Part shown: in pieces, positions 1-6,596 of the stretch | How positions within the stretch are numbered: position 1 is the stretch's first letter | How the letters are laid out: the number at the start of each line of letters is the position of its first letter | Source: Nitriliruptorales bacterium | GTDB lineage: Bacteria; Actinomycetota; Nitriliruptoria; Nitriliruptorales; Nitriliruptoraceae | Assembly (NCBI GenBank): GCA_030835875.1 | Contig: JAURQY010000116.1 | Location: 1-9,715 of the forward strand | Direction: 5' to 3' | DNA: 9,715 nucleotides | Made by a program: the position numbers and the translations under genes | Notes under the pieces: model-generated | What the model was told of the DNA's origin: nothing | The model's input: the letters and a program-made list of their open reading frames with translations, nothing else | Databases searched by the model: none

Positions 1-362
1 TCGACCATCCCTCCTCGTCGCTGCGGCTCAGCGCCGGCCTCGTCGGCACCGGCGACGACGTGCGGATGGAGCTCCGTGTTGACGGTGACGGCGCCCTGCC
101 ACCCGGACTCGTCCCGTCACGTCGCGCCGTCCGGCTCCGACGCACCGGCGCGCTCGCCGGACCACTCACCGTCCGCACGCGCCGCCCCGGCGACCGCATC
201 CGGCTCGCCGGCGGGACACGCACGCTCGCCGACGTGATGGGAGAGGCCGGCGTGCCACGCGCCGTGCGCGACCTGCTGCCCGTCATCACCGACCGCGACG
301 GGCGACCGCGCTGGGTCCCAGGACTCGCCGTCGACGTGACGGTGCACGATCCGAGCGCGTGA
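1..362 (+). CDS. tilS: tRNA(Ile)-lysidine synthetase, C-terminal part (partial at 5' end)
   Basis: This is the last 119 codons of a gene that starts before the window; the reading frame is open from position 3 to the TGA at 360-362. TilS attaches lysine to C34 of the CAU anticodon of a minor tRNA-Ile, so that it reads AUA rather than AUG. The visible part matches the TilS C-terminal domain: an RPGDRIRLAGGTRTLADVM segment, then a VPRAVRDLLPVI stretch and a WVPGLAVD ending, a pattern typical of this domain. The N-terminal PP-loop ATPase with its SGGxDS motif lies outside the window, so catalytic integrity cannot be judged. The next gene is hpt, 83 bases downstream; tilS-hpt-ftsH is a long-conserved neighbourhood in Gram-positive bacteria, which supports the call. 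Confidence 0.88.
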   Translation, partial: DHPSSSLRLSAGLVGTGDDVRMELRVDGDGALPPGLVPSRRAVRLRRTGALAGPLTVRTRRPGDRIRLAGGTRTLADVMGEAGVPRAVRDLLPVITDRDGRPRWVPGLAVDVTVHDPSA

Positions 363-395
363 CGGAGCACGACCGGGACGCGTGACCGGTGCGAG

Positions 396-401
396 TAGTC
401 T
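396..401 (+). promoter_or_regulatory. possible -10 element upstream of hpt
   Basis: TAGTCT fits the TAnnnT -10 pattern of actinobacterial sigma-A-type promoters and lies 44 bases before the hpt start, in the tilS-hpt gap. I see no convincing -35 hexamer at the usual distance, so this is only a suggestion. TA dinucleotides are rare in this GC-rich sequence, which is the main reason to notice it. Confidence 0.22.
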
Positions 402-445
402 CGCGCCAGCGGCGCCTCCCGGACCGTCGCAGGGCGAGGGGCGTC

Positions 446-1036
446 ATGTCGAGCACATCCGCGGACCGTGACGATCTCTGGATCCCGGAGCAGCTGCGCG
501 ACGACGTCGAGGAGATCCTGATCCCCGCCGACCGCATCGGGGCGCGACTCGACGAGCTCGCCGCTCAGGTCGACCGCGACTATGCGGGGCGCGACTCGGA
601 CCTGCTCCTCGTCGGTGTCCTGCGCGGCGCGGTGTTCACGCTCAGCGACCTCGCGCGCCGGCTCACCATCCCGTCGGCGATCGACTTCATGGCGTGCTCG
701 TCGTACGGATCATCGACGACCTCGTCCGGTGTGGTCCGCATCCTCAAGGACCTCGACACCGAGATCGAGGGCCGCGACGTGCTGCTCGTCGAGGACATCG
801 TCGACACCGGGCTCACGCTCGACTACCTGATCAAGAACCTGCGCTCGCGCCGGCCGGCGAGCGTCGAGGTGCTCGCGCTGCTGACCAAGCCGAGCCGCCG
901 CGAGGTCGAGCTGCCGGTCCGCTACGTCGGCTTCGAGGTGCCCGACGTGTTCGTCGTCGGCTACGGGCTCGACTTCGCCGAGCGCTACCGCGGCATCCCG
1001 CACATCGTGAGCCTCAAGCCCGGTACCGGCGCCTGA
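446..1036 (+). CDS. hpt: hypoxanthine(-guanine) phosphoribosyltransferase
   Basis: The 196-residue protein is of usual size for the family. It transfers the phosphoribosyl group of PRPP to hypoxanthine or guanine, giving IMP or GMP, in cytoplasmic purine salvage. The PRPP-binding signature LLVEDIVDTG is clear (E116, D117, D120, T121, G122). An upstream RGAVFTLSDLARRL segment matches the N-terminal PRPP-loop region, a CSSYGSST stretch matches the flexible catalytic loop with its Ser-Tyr pair, K148 lies in LLTKPSRR, and the purine-pocket segment VPDVFVVGYGLDFAERYRG is near the C terminus. The ATG at 446 is preferred over an in-frame GTG at 389 because a GAGGGG Shine-Dalgarno-like run (436-441) lies just before it and the upstream residues look non-coding. 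A hairpin follows directly after the stop. It is not overlapped with ftsH and probably forms a unit with tilS or has its own promoter. Confidence 0.93.
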   Translation: MSSTSADRDDLWIPEQLRDDVEEILIPADRIGARLDELAAQVDRDYAGRDSDLLLVGVLRGAVFTLSDLARRLTIPSAIDFMACSSYGSSTTSSGVVRILKDLDTEIEGRDVLLVEDIVDTGLTLDYLIKNLRSRRPASVEVLALLTKPSRREVELPVRYVGFEVPDVFVVGYGLDFAERYRGIPHIVSLKPGTGA

Positions 1037-1041
1037 CCGCG

Positions 1042-1058
1042 GCTTCGGTCACCGAAGC
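1042..1058 (+). terminator. short hairpin just after hpt, possible terminator
   Basis: Bases 1042-1048 (GCTTCGG) and 1052-1058 (CCGAAGC) are perfect inverted copies with a 3-base loop, starting 5 bases after the hpt stop. There is no T tract, which is common for terminators of GC-rich actinobacteria. The 7-bp stem is short, so this may be only a weak or partial terminator. Confidence 0.3.
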
Positions 1059-1086
1059 GCCCCAGAGAGCGATCCAGGGCCGGTGG

Positions 1087-1092
1087 TAGCCT
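1087..1092 (+). promoter_or_regulatory. possible -10 element of the ftsH-fol-pan operon
   Basis: TAGCCT in the context GGTGG-TAGCCT fits TAnnnT and is the best -10 candidate in the 1037-1192 gap. It would give a leader of roughly 95 bases that contains the 1118-1148 hairpin. No clear -35 box is visible. It is the most likely place for the promoter of the seven-gene coupled operon because all later junctions overlap. Confidence 0.28.
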
Positions 1093-1117
1093 CGGACCTT
1101 CTGCACCCCGTCCTCCT

Positions 1118-1148
1118 CCCGGCCGCGTCTCGTGCGACACGCGCCGGG
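1118..1148 (+). promoter_or_regulatory. GC-rich hairpin in the ftsH leader
   Basis: The left arm 1118-1128 (CCCGGCCGCGT) pairs with 1139-1148 (ACGCGCCGGG) over 10 bp with a single bulged C, leaving a 10-base loop. It lies 44 bases before the ftsH start and downstream of the candidate promoter. It could be a leader structure affecting expression, or a second part of a termination zone after hpt. I recognise no known riboswitch family in it. Confidence 0.3.
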
Positions 1149-1170
1149 TGAGACCCCACCGTGCATCCCC

Positions 1171-1191
1171 CGAGGTCAGCTCGAGGTCAGC
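1171..1191 (+). repeat. tandem 10-base repeat carrying two Shine-Dalgarno-like cores before ftsH
   Basis: CGAGGTCAGC occurs at 1171-1180 and again at 1182-1191, separated by one T. The second copy ends just before the ATG at 1193 and places GAGGT (1183-1187) at 5 bases from it, which supports this start. The first copy may be an extra ribosome standby site or simply a small duplication. Confidence 0.6.
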
Positions 1192-1192
1192 G

Positions 1193-3166
1193 ATGAAGCC
1201 CGGCGCGAAGCTCCTGCGCGGCCCCCTGCCGTGGGTCGTGGGGGTCCTCATCGTGCTGTGGATCGCGAGCAGCGTGTTCCGCGCCGCGACCGCCCCCGAG
1301 GAGCTGACCTGGACCGAGTTCCAGCAGGTCGTGGAGCGTGGCGAGCTCGCCGACGCGAGCCTCGAGGCGACCACCGTCGGCAACCGCACCGACACGATCG
1401 AGGGTGTCCGTCGCGCCGGCGGTGAGGAGACCCCGTTCACCGTCCGCTACAGCCCGCAGATCAACGACGAGCAGCTGCGGGCCTGGATCGCGGCGGGCCG
1501 GATCGGTTCGGTGCAGTTCGACCCCGAGCAGCCGAGCCTCCTCTCGTCGCTGCTCGTCACCGTTGTCCCGTTCGTCCTCATCCTCGGCATCTTCTTCCTC
1601 CTCATCCAGAACATGCAGGGCGGTGGTGGCCGCGTCATGCAGTTCGGGCGCTCGAAGGCGAAGAAGGTCTCCAAGGACACCCCGAAGGTGACCTTCGAGG
1701 ACGTCGCCGGTGCCGAGTCCGCCGTCGAGGAGCTGCGCGAGATCGTGCAGTTCCTCGCCGAGCCGCAGCGCTTCATCGCGATGGGCGCGAAGATCCCGCG
1801 CGGCGTGCTGCTCTACGGTCCGCCGGGGACGGGCAAGACGCTCATCGCACGCGCTGTCGCCGGAGAGGCGGGCGTCCCCTTCTTCACGATCTCCGGCTCC
1901 GACTTTGTCGAGATGTTCGTCGGCGTCGGTGCGTCCCGCGTGCGCGACCTCTTCCAGCAGGCGAAGCAGGAGGCGCCGGCGATCATCTTCATGGACGAGA
2001 TCGACGCGGTCGGTCGTCACCGAGGCGCCGGCCTCGGCGGTGGCCACGACGAGCGCGAGCAGACGCTCAACCAGCTGCTCGTCGAGATGGACGGCTTCGA
2101 CGCGCGCACGTCCGTCATCCTCATCGCGGCGACGAACCGTCCCGACATCCTCGACCCGGCCCTGCTGCGTCCGGGCCGCTTCGACCGCCAGATCGTCGTC
2201 GACCGCCCGGACCTCACGGGGCGGCGCGCGATCCTCGACGTGCACGCGAAGGGCAAGCCGCTCGCGGACGACGTCGACCTCGACGTCATCGCACGGCAGA
2301 CGCCGGGCTTCACGGGCGCCGACCTCGCGAACCTGCTCAACGAGGCGGCGCTGCTCACCGCGCGCGAGGACGAGACGACGATCGACATGCACCGGCTCGA
2401 GGCGTCGATCATCCGCGTCGTCGCGGGCCCGGAGCGGCGCACGCGCCTGATGGACGCCGACGAGCGTCGCACCGTCGCCTACCACGAGGCGGGGCACGCG
2501 ATCGTCGGCCACGCGCTCCCGAACGCAGACCCGGTCCACCGCATCACGATCATCCCGCGCGGTCAGGCGCTCGGCTACACGATGCAGCTGCCGACGCAGG
2601 ACCGCTACCTCGTCCGCCGCGGGCAGCTCATCGACCGGCTCGCGGTGATGCTCGGCGGCCGCGTGGCCGAGGAGCTGCGTGTCGGCGACATCACGACGGG
2701 TGCGGGTGACGACATCAAGCGCGCGACCGAGACCGCGCGCGAGATGGTCACGCAGTACGGGATGAGCGACGCGCTCGGTCCCGTCGTGCTCGGTCAGAAG
2801 GACTCGCAGCCGTTCCTCGGCCGTGACCTCGGCCACCAGGCGGACTACTCGGCGCAGGTCGCGTTCCGCATCGACGAGGAGATCCGTGCACTGATCGACG
2901 AGGCGCACGACGAGGCGCTCGAGATCCTCGTCGAGAACGCGTCCGTGCTCGACGCGCTCGCGGAGAAGCTCCTCGAGGTCGAGACCGTCGAGGGCGACCT
3001 GCTCGCCGAGGTCTTCGCCCCGATCAGCAAGCGCCCGAACCGCGGGCATCCGGTCCCGGACCGCGCGGACCCCGCGGGCGTGGTCGCGTCGCTGCGTCGC
3101 CGTGCGGCGACGAACGGGCACGGACCGGCCCACGTCGCGCAGGCGGTCGACGGGACCAGCGCGTGA
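1193..3166 (+). CDS. ftsH: ATP-dependent zinc metalloprotease FtsH
   Basis: The 657-residue protein is a membrane-anchored AAA+ protease that unfolds and degrades membrane and short-lived cytoplasmic proteins as a hexamer. It has TM1 at about residues 13-29, a short extracytoplasmic region, and TM2 at about 117-138. The AAA module has Walker A GPPGTGKT (209-216), the pore motif FVG (242-244), Walker B IIFMDEID (264-271) and a second region of homology with arginine fingers R329 and R332. The protease domain carries HEAGH (431-435) and the third zinc ligand in GAGDDIK (probably D507). All key residues are present, so it should be active. The ATG at 1193 is preferred over an in-frame GTG at 1148, which lies inside a hairpin without a ribosome site. 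Its stop overlaps the folE start by 4 bases, making it the probable first gene of the folate/pantothenate operon. The 60-odd residues after the protease domain are Arg/Ala-rich and low in motifs. Confidence 0.97.
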   Translation: MKPGAKLLRGPLPWVVGVLIVLWIASSVFRAATAPEELTWTEFQQVVERGELADASLEATTVGNRTDTIEGVRRAGGEETPFTVRYSPQINDEQLRAWIAAGRIGSVQFDPEQPSLLSSLLVTVVPFVLILGIFFLLIQNMQGGGGRVMQFGRSKAKKVSKDTPKVTFEDVAGAESAVEELREIVQFLAEPQRFIAMGAKIPRGVLLYGPPGTGKTLIARAVAGEAGVPFFTISGSDFVEMFVGVGASRVRDLFQQAKQEAPAIIFMDEIDAVGRHRGAGLGGGHDEREQTLNQLLVEMDGFDARTSVILIAATNRPDILDPALLRPGRFDRQIVVDRPDLTGRRAILDVHAKGKPLADDVDLDVIARQTPGFTGADLANLLNEAALLTAREDETTIDMHRLEASIIRVVAGPERRTRLMDADERRTVAYHEAGHAIVGHALPNADPVHRITIIPRGQALGYTMQLPTQDRYLVRRGQLIDRLAVMLGGRVAEELRVGDITTGAGDDIKRATETAREMVTQYGMSDALGPVVLGQKDSQPFLGRDLGHQADYSAQVAFRIDEEIRALIDEAHDEALEILVENASVLDALAEKLLEVETVEGDLLAEVFAPISKRPNRGHPVPDRADPAGVVASLRRRAATNGHGPAHVAQAVDGTSA

Positions 3167-3801
3167 GCGAGGGGACCGAGCACGAGGACGCGTCGGCCGC
3201 GCGCGTCGAGCACGTGACCGGGGTCACCCCGGAGGGCGTGTTCGACCACGCGAAGATCGAGCAGGCAGTCCGCATGCTGCTCGAGGCGATCGGGGAGGAC
3301 CCCGATCGGCCGGGCATCGCCGACACGCCGGCCCGCGTCGCGCGGGCCTACGACGAGATGTTCGCCGGTCTCCTCATCGATCCTGCCGACGTGATCTCGG
3401 TCACGTTCGACGAGGCTCACGACGAGATCGTCATGATGCGCGACATCCCGTTCCACTCGATGTGCGAGCACCACCTGGTGCCGTTCATGGGTGAGGCGCA
3501 CGTCGCCTACCTGCCCGGCAAGGACGGACGCATCACGGGGCTGTCCAAGCTCGCGCGGCTCGTCGACGTGTGCGCGAAGCGGCCCGGCCTGCAGGAGCGC
3601 ATGACGACGCAGATCGCGGACGCGCTCGAGCGCGCGCTCGAGCCGCGCGGCGTCCTCGTCGTCATCGAGGCCCGGCACCTCTGCATGGAGATGCGTGGTA
3701 TCCGCAAGCCCGGCGCCTCCACGGTCACGTCGACGGTGCGTGGGATCTTCCGCGACAACGAGAAGACGCGCGCCGAGGCGATGGCGCTGCTGCGACGGTG
3801 A
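3163..3801 (+). CDS. folE: GTP cyclohydrolase I (type IA)
   Basis: The protein has 212 residues and converts GTP to 7,8-dihydroneopterin triphosphate, the first committed step of folate synthesis, in the cytoplasm. Zinc ligands are visible as C101 and H104 in SMCEHH and C174 in EARHLCMEMRG. Other family signatures are DRPGIADTPARVARAY near the N terminus, GLSKLARLVD in the middle, and an STVTST segment near the C terminus. This is the zinc-dependent FolE1 type, not the FolE2/COG1469 type. The GTG start at 3163 overlaps the ftsH stop as GTGA; no strong Shine-Dalgarno sequence precedes it, so translation probably depends on coupling to ftsH. About 27 N-terminal residues before the conserved core are acidic and variable. 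An ftsH-folE neighbourhood is also known in mycobacteria. Confidence 0.96.
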   Translation: MSEGTEHEDASAARVEHVTGVTPEGVFDHAKIEQAVRMLLEAIGEDPDRPGIADTPARVARAYDEMFAGLLIDPADVISVTFDEAHDEIVMMRDIPFHSMCEHHLVPFMGEAHVAYLPGKDGRITGLSKLARLVDVCAKRPGLQERMTTQIADALERALEPRGVLVVIEARHLCMEMRGIRKPGASTVTSTVRGIFRDNEKTRAEAMALLRR

Positions 3802-4688
3802 CCTCCGACCTGCGGCACGCGACCGGGTCGCTGCCGACCTCGCGCCGCACCGTCGTCATGGGCGTGCTCAACGTCACGCCTGACTCGTTCAGCGACGGTG
3901 GACTCGCGATCGCGTCGGACGGGTCGTCCGAGCGGGCGGTCGGGCTCGGGCTGGCGCTCGCGACCGCGGGTGCCGACTGCGTCGATGTCGGCGGTGAGTC
4001 GACGCGACCCGGATCCGATCCCGTCCACGTCGACGTCGAGCTCGCGCGTGTCATCCCCGTCGTCGCCAGCCTCGCGGGGGAGGGCGTCATCGTGTCGGTC
4101 GACACGCGGCACGCGGCGGTCGCACGGGCTGCGCTCGACGCTGGCGCATCGATCGTGAACGACGTCGGTGCGCTCGCTCCCGATGAGGGGATGCTCGACG
4201 CGGTCGCGGCGGCGGGGGCCGCATACGTGATCATGCACCTGCGCGGCGAGCCGCGCACCATGCAGGACGACCCACGCTTCGACGACGTCGTCGCGGAGGT
4301 CGAGGCGGAGCTGCTGGCTGCACGGGATGCCGCGGTGGCGGGAGGTGTCGAGGCGGACCGGATCGCGCTCGACCCGGGCATCGGGTTCGGGAAGACGCTC
4401 GCCCACAACCTCGCGCTGCTGGCCGCGGTCCCACGGCTCGCCGGCCATGGGGCGCCGCTGCTGGTGGGCGCCTCGCGCAAGGCGTTCCTCGGACGCATCA
4501 CGGGGGTCGCGACGCCGGCCGAGCGGCTGGCGGGTTCACTGGCGAGCGCGGTCCTTGCGGCGAGGGACGGTGCGCGCATCCTTCGCGTCCACGACGTCGC
4601 CGCGACCGTCGAGGCGCTCGCCGTGCAGGCCGCGATCGACGGGGGCGTGATCGACGCTGCCGCGACCGACGAGGAGGGACGGACATGA
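3798..4688 (+). CDS. folP: dihydropteroate synthase
   Basis: The protein has 296 residues with a GTG start that overlaps the folE stop as GTGA. It condenses dihydropterin pyrophosphate with p-aminobenzoate to give dihydropteroate and is the sulfonamide target. Signatures in order are NVTPDSFSDGG (N25 onward), GGESTRPG (65-72), a VNDVGAL segment, LDPGIGFGKT with K199, and SRK with R227 and K228, followed by RVHDV near the end. These cover the pterin-binding TIM barrel, the flexible loops and the pyrophosphate site, and nothing key is missing. A longer open frame reaches upstream to 3570, but it lies inside folE and its residues are Arg/Ala-rich without family similarity, so the overlapping GTG is the supported start. 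K199 and K228 are its only lysines. Its 3' end carries the Shine-Dalgarno sequence of folB. Confidence 0.96.
   Translation: MTSDLRHATGSLPTSRRTVVMGVLNVTPDSFSDGGLAIASDGSSERAVGLGLALATAGADCVDVGGESTRPGSDPVHVDVELARVIPVVASLAGEGVIVSVDTRHAAVARAALDAGASIVNDVGALAPDEGMLDAVAAAGAAYVIMHLRGEPRTMQDDPRFDDVVAEVEAELLAARDAAVAGGVEADRIALDPGIGFGKTLAHNLALLAAVPRLAGHGAPLLVGASRKAFLGRITGVATPAERLAGSLASAVLAARDGARILRVHDVAATVEALAVQAAIDGGVIDAAATDEEGRT
4672..4677 (+). promoter_or_regulatory. consensus Shine-Dalgarno sequence of folB
   Basis: AGGAGG lies inside the last codons of folP with a 7-base spacer to the folB ATG at 4685. It is the only full-consensus ribosome site in the fol-pan block; the neighbouring overlapped starts have weak or no such sequence. 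It may raise folB translation independently of coupling. Confidence 0.75.
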
Positions 4689-5047
4689 CGACCGACCGCA
4701 TCGAGCTGCGGGGCATCGCGGCCTTCGGCTTCCACGGCGTGCTCGCGCACGAGCAGGAGCTCGGGCAGACGTTCGTCGTCGACGCGACGCTCGAGCTCGA
4801 CCTCTCGCGTGCCGGCGCGTCCGACGAACTCGCGGACACCGTCGACTACGGCGCGCTGTCCGACGATCTCGGTCGGGTGGTCAGTGAGGAGCGCTACGAC
4901 CTGATCGAGCGCCTCGCGACCCGGCTCACCGAGGTCTGCCTCTCACGCCCGCAGGTCGACGCCGTCACGGTCACGGTCCACAAGCCGCACGCGCCCGTGC
5001 CGGTCACGCTCGCCGACGTCGCCGTCACGGTCCGCCGCGCACGGTGA
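4685..5047 (+). CDS. folB: dihydroneopterin aldolase
   Basis: The 120-residue protein has the usual length. It cleaves 7,8-dihydroneopterin to 6-hydroxymethyl-7,8-dihydropterin and glycolaldehyde in folate synthesis; family members usually assemble as octamers. The N-terminal DRIELRGIAAFGFHGV segment, E23 in HEQE, Y55 in VDYG, E75 in DLIE and the catalytic lysine K100 in VHKPHAPVP all match the family. The start ATG overlaps the folP stop as ATGA and is preceded by a perfect AGGAGG. K100 is the only lysine in the protein. It sits between folP and folK in the order commonly seen in Gram-positive folate operons. Confidence 0.95.
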   Translation: MTTDRIELRGIAAFGFHGVLAHEQELGQTFVVDATLELDLSRAGASDELADTVDYGALSDDLGRVVSEERYDLIERLATRLTEVCLSRPQVDAVTVTVHKPHAPVPVTLADVAVTVRRAR

Positions 5048-5718
5048 GCGACGTGGTGCACGACCCCGTGCTGCTCGGCCTCGGCGCGAACGTGGGCGAC
5101 GCGAGGACGCAGCTCGCCGCCGCCGTCGAGCTCATCGACGAGATCGACGGGGTCGAGGTGACCGACGTCTCGTCGGTGTACGCGACGCCGCCGTGGCCGC
5201 CGCCGGACGACCCGCGGCACGTCCCCCAGGCCGACTACCTCAACCTCGTGGTCCGTGCGCGCGCGAGCATCGGACCGGAGGCGCTGCTCGCGGCGACGCT
5301 CGAGCTCGAGCGGCTGCTCGGTCGCGACCGCGTGCGCGAACAGCGCTGGGGTCCGCGCCCGATGGACATCGATCTCCTCGTGCATGGCACCGAGGTGCGC
5401 GACGACGCGACGCTGACCGTGCCGCACCCGCGCATCACCGAGCGTGCGTTCGTCCTCGTTCCGCTGCTCGAGGTCTGGCCCGGCGGTGAGCTCCCCGCGC
5501 CGGCCGGTGCTCCGGCGGGGGCGTCGGGGGTGCGGGTCGCGGCCGCGCTCGCCGCGCTGTCCGCGGCCGGTCCAACAGAGGACATCCTGCTCGTCGGCCG
5601 GCTGGAGGAGGCGCCGAGCGCGCACCTCGCCCGACCGGACGGACCGGCGGCGCCACCTGCGGGCTTCCTGCGCCTGGGTCTCGAGGATGTGTCGCTCGAG
5701 CACGGGGCCGGCGCATGA
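5044..5718 (+). CDS. folK: 2-amino-4-hydroxy-6-hydroxymethyldihydropteridine pyrophosphokinase with C-terminal extension
   Basis: The 224-residue protein transfers pyrophosphate from ATP to 6-hydroxymethyl-dihydropterin, supplying the FolP substrate. Core signatures are LGLGANVGD (11-19), ADYLNLVV (63-70), RWGPRPMDIDLL (101-112) with the metal-binding D108 and D110, and VPHPRITERAFVLVPL (126-141). The GTG start overlaps the folB stop as GTGA and has no clear Shine-Dalgarno sequence. Two things differ from a plain enzyme of about 160-170 residues. A Pro/Asp-rich insertion (about 51-62) precedes the ADYLN motif, and a tail of roughly 40-60 residues follows the core, starting with a Pro/Ala-rich linker (about 150-160). 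The tail has no motif I recognise. The protein contains no lysine. Confidence 0.94.
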   Translation: MSDVVHDPVLLGLGANVGDARTQLAAAVELIDEIDGVEVTDVSSVYATPPWPPPDDPRHVPQADYLNLVVRARASIGPEALLAATLELERLLGRDRVREQRWGPRPMDIDLLVHGTEVRDDATLTVPHPRITERAFVLVPLLEVWPGGELPAPAGAPAGASGVRVAAALAALSAAGPTEDILLVGRLEEAPSAHLARPDGPAAPPAGFLRLGLEDVSLEHGAGA

Positions 5719-6596
5719 GCGCGACGCGTGTCGGACTCGTCGGACCGGGGCGCCTCGGCACGCTCGTGGCGCATGCGCTCGGCGCGAGCGGTGCGACGCT
5801 CACGCGCGTCGCCGGTGGATCGGACGCCTCGCGCACACGGCTGCGCAGCGGTCTCGCCGGCGTGCGGGACGTGCCGCTCGAGGAGGTCGCGGAGGGCGTC
5901 GACCTCGTCGTGATCGCGACCCCGGACGGCGCGGTCGCTGACGTCGTCGACCGGCTCGTGCGCGCCGACGCGCTCGATGCGTCGCACGGTGTGGTCCACC
6001 TCGCCGGGGTCCACGGGACTGCACCGCTCCGCCGAGCTGGCCTCGCCGGTGCACGCATCGCTGCGCTCCACCCGGCGACCACGGTGCCCGCCGGGTCCCA
6101 CGACCCGGCCCAGCTCCACGGTGTCGCCTGGGCCGTGACCGCAGCACCGTCGGATCGAGCCTGGGCGCACGCGATCGTCGCCGACCTCGGCGGCGATCCG
6201 TTCGACGTGCACGAGGATGCGCGGGTCCGCTACCACGCGGCGCTCGCGCTCGCGTCGAACGCGGTCGGCGCCGCGGTCGTCGCGGCCCGGCGGACCCTCC
6301 TCGCGTCCGGGGTGACCGCACCCGACCGGCTGCTCGCACCGATCGCGCGGGCGAGCGTCGACGCCGCGGCGGCCGGGGGAGCCGCAGCGCTCACCGGCCC
6401 GGTGGTCCGCGGGGACACGGCGACCGTCGCCGCGCACCTCGCCGCGCTCGGTGAGGACCTCCCGGAGGTGGCCGAGGCCTATCGGGCGCTGTCGCGCGCG
6501 ATCCTCACGACCGTCCGCCCGGCGCTCCCAGGCGACGTCGCGACCGCGCTCGACGTGCTCCTCGCCGATCCCACGTCCGCCGGGTCCGACCGATGA
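5715..6596 (+). CDS. Rossmann-fold/DUF2520 oxidoreductase, candidate ketopantoate reductase
   Basis: The 293-residue protein has an N-terminal Rossmann domain with the dinucleotide-binding GPGRLG (10-15) and DLVVIATPDGAV (63-74). A DUF2520-type C-terminal half carries AALHP (116-120), RYHAALALASN (172-182, Y173, H174, N182) and ALTGPVVRGD (225-234). I recognise the family but its biochemical role is poorly defined. Related DUF2520 proteins sit beside panC in actinobacteria, such as mycobacteria, and a non-PanE ketopantoate reductase called PanG has been described in other bacteria; I recall, but cannot confirm here, that it belongs to this family. Reduction of 2-dehydropantoate to pantoate, the PanC substrate, is therefore the best inference. 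The start ATG overlaps the folK stop and its own stop overlaps the panC start. It contains neither lysine nor cysteine, so it cannot use the catalytic lysine of classical PanE. Confidence 0.85.
   Translation: MSATRVGLVGPGRLGTLVAHALGASGATLTRVAGGSDASRTRLRSGLAGVRDVPLEEVAEGVDLVVIATPDGAVADVVDRLVRADALDASHGVVHLAGVHGTAPLRRAGLAGARIAALHPATTVPAGSHDPAQLHGVAWAVTAAPSDRAWAHAIVADLGGDPFDVHEDARVRYHAALALASNAVGAAVVAARRTLLASGVTAPDRLLAPIARASVDAAAAGGAAALTGPVVRGDTATVAAHLAALGEDLPEVAEAYRALSRAILTTVRPALPGDVATALDVLLADPTSAGSDR

Noticed and set aside
389..445. Alternative GTG start of hpt with 19 extra residues
   Set aside because: No ribosome site precedes it and the added residues are Arg-rich. The ATG at 446 has a GAGGGG run just upstream and gives the normal family length.
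1148..1192. Alternative GTG start of ftsH with 15 extra residues
   Set aside because: The GTG is at the end of a hairpin arm without a Shine-Dalgarno sequence. The ATG at 1193 has GAGGT upstream and puts the first membrane segment close to the N terminus as usual.
1187..3133. Long open frame on the - strand opposite ftsH (about 648 codons)
   Set aside because: The translation is a run of Arg/Asp/Val/Ala-rich residues without any family motif and is fully explained by the codon bias of the GC-rich + strand gene, which has all FtsH motifs.
3570..3797. 76-codon N-terminal extension of folP inside folE
   Set aside because: The extension is Arg/Ala-rich noise in the second frame of folE. The dihydropteroate synthase family starts close to the GTG at 3798, which also matches the GTGA overlap pattern of the operon.
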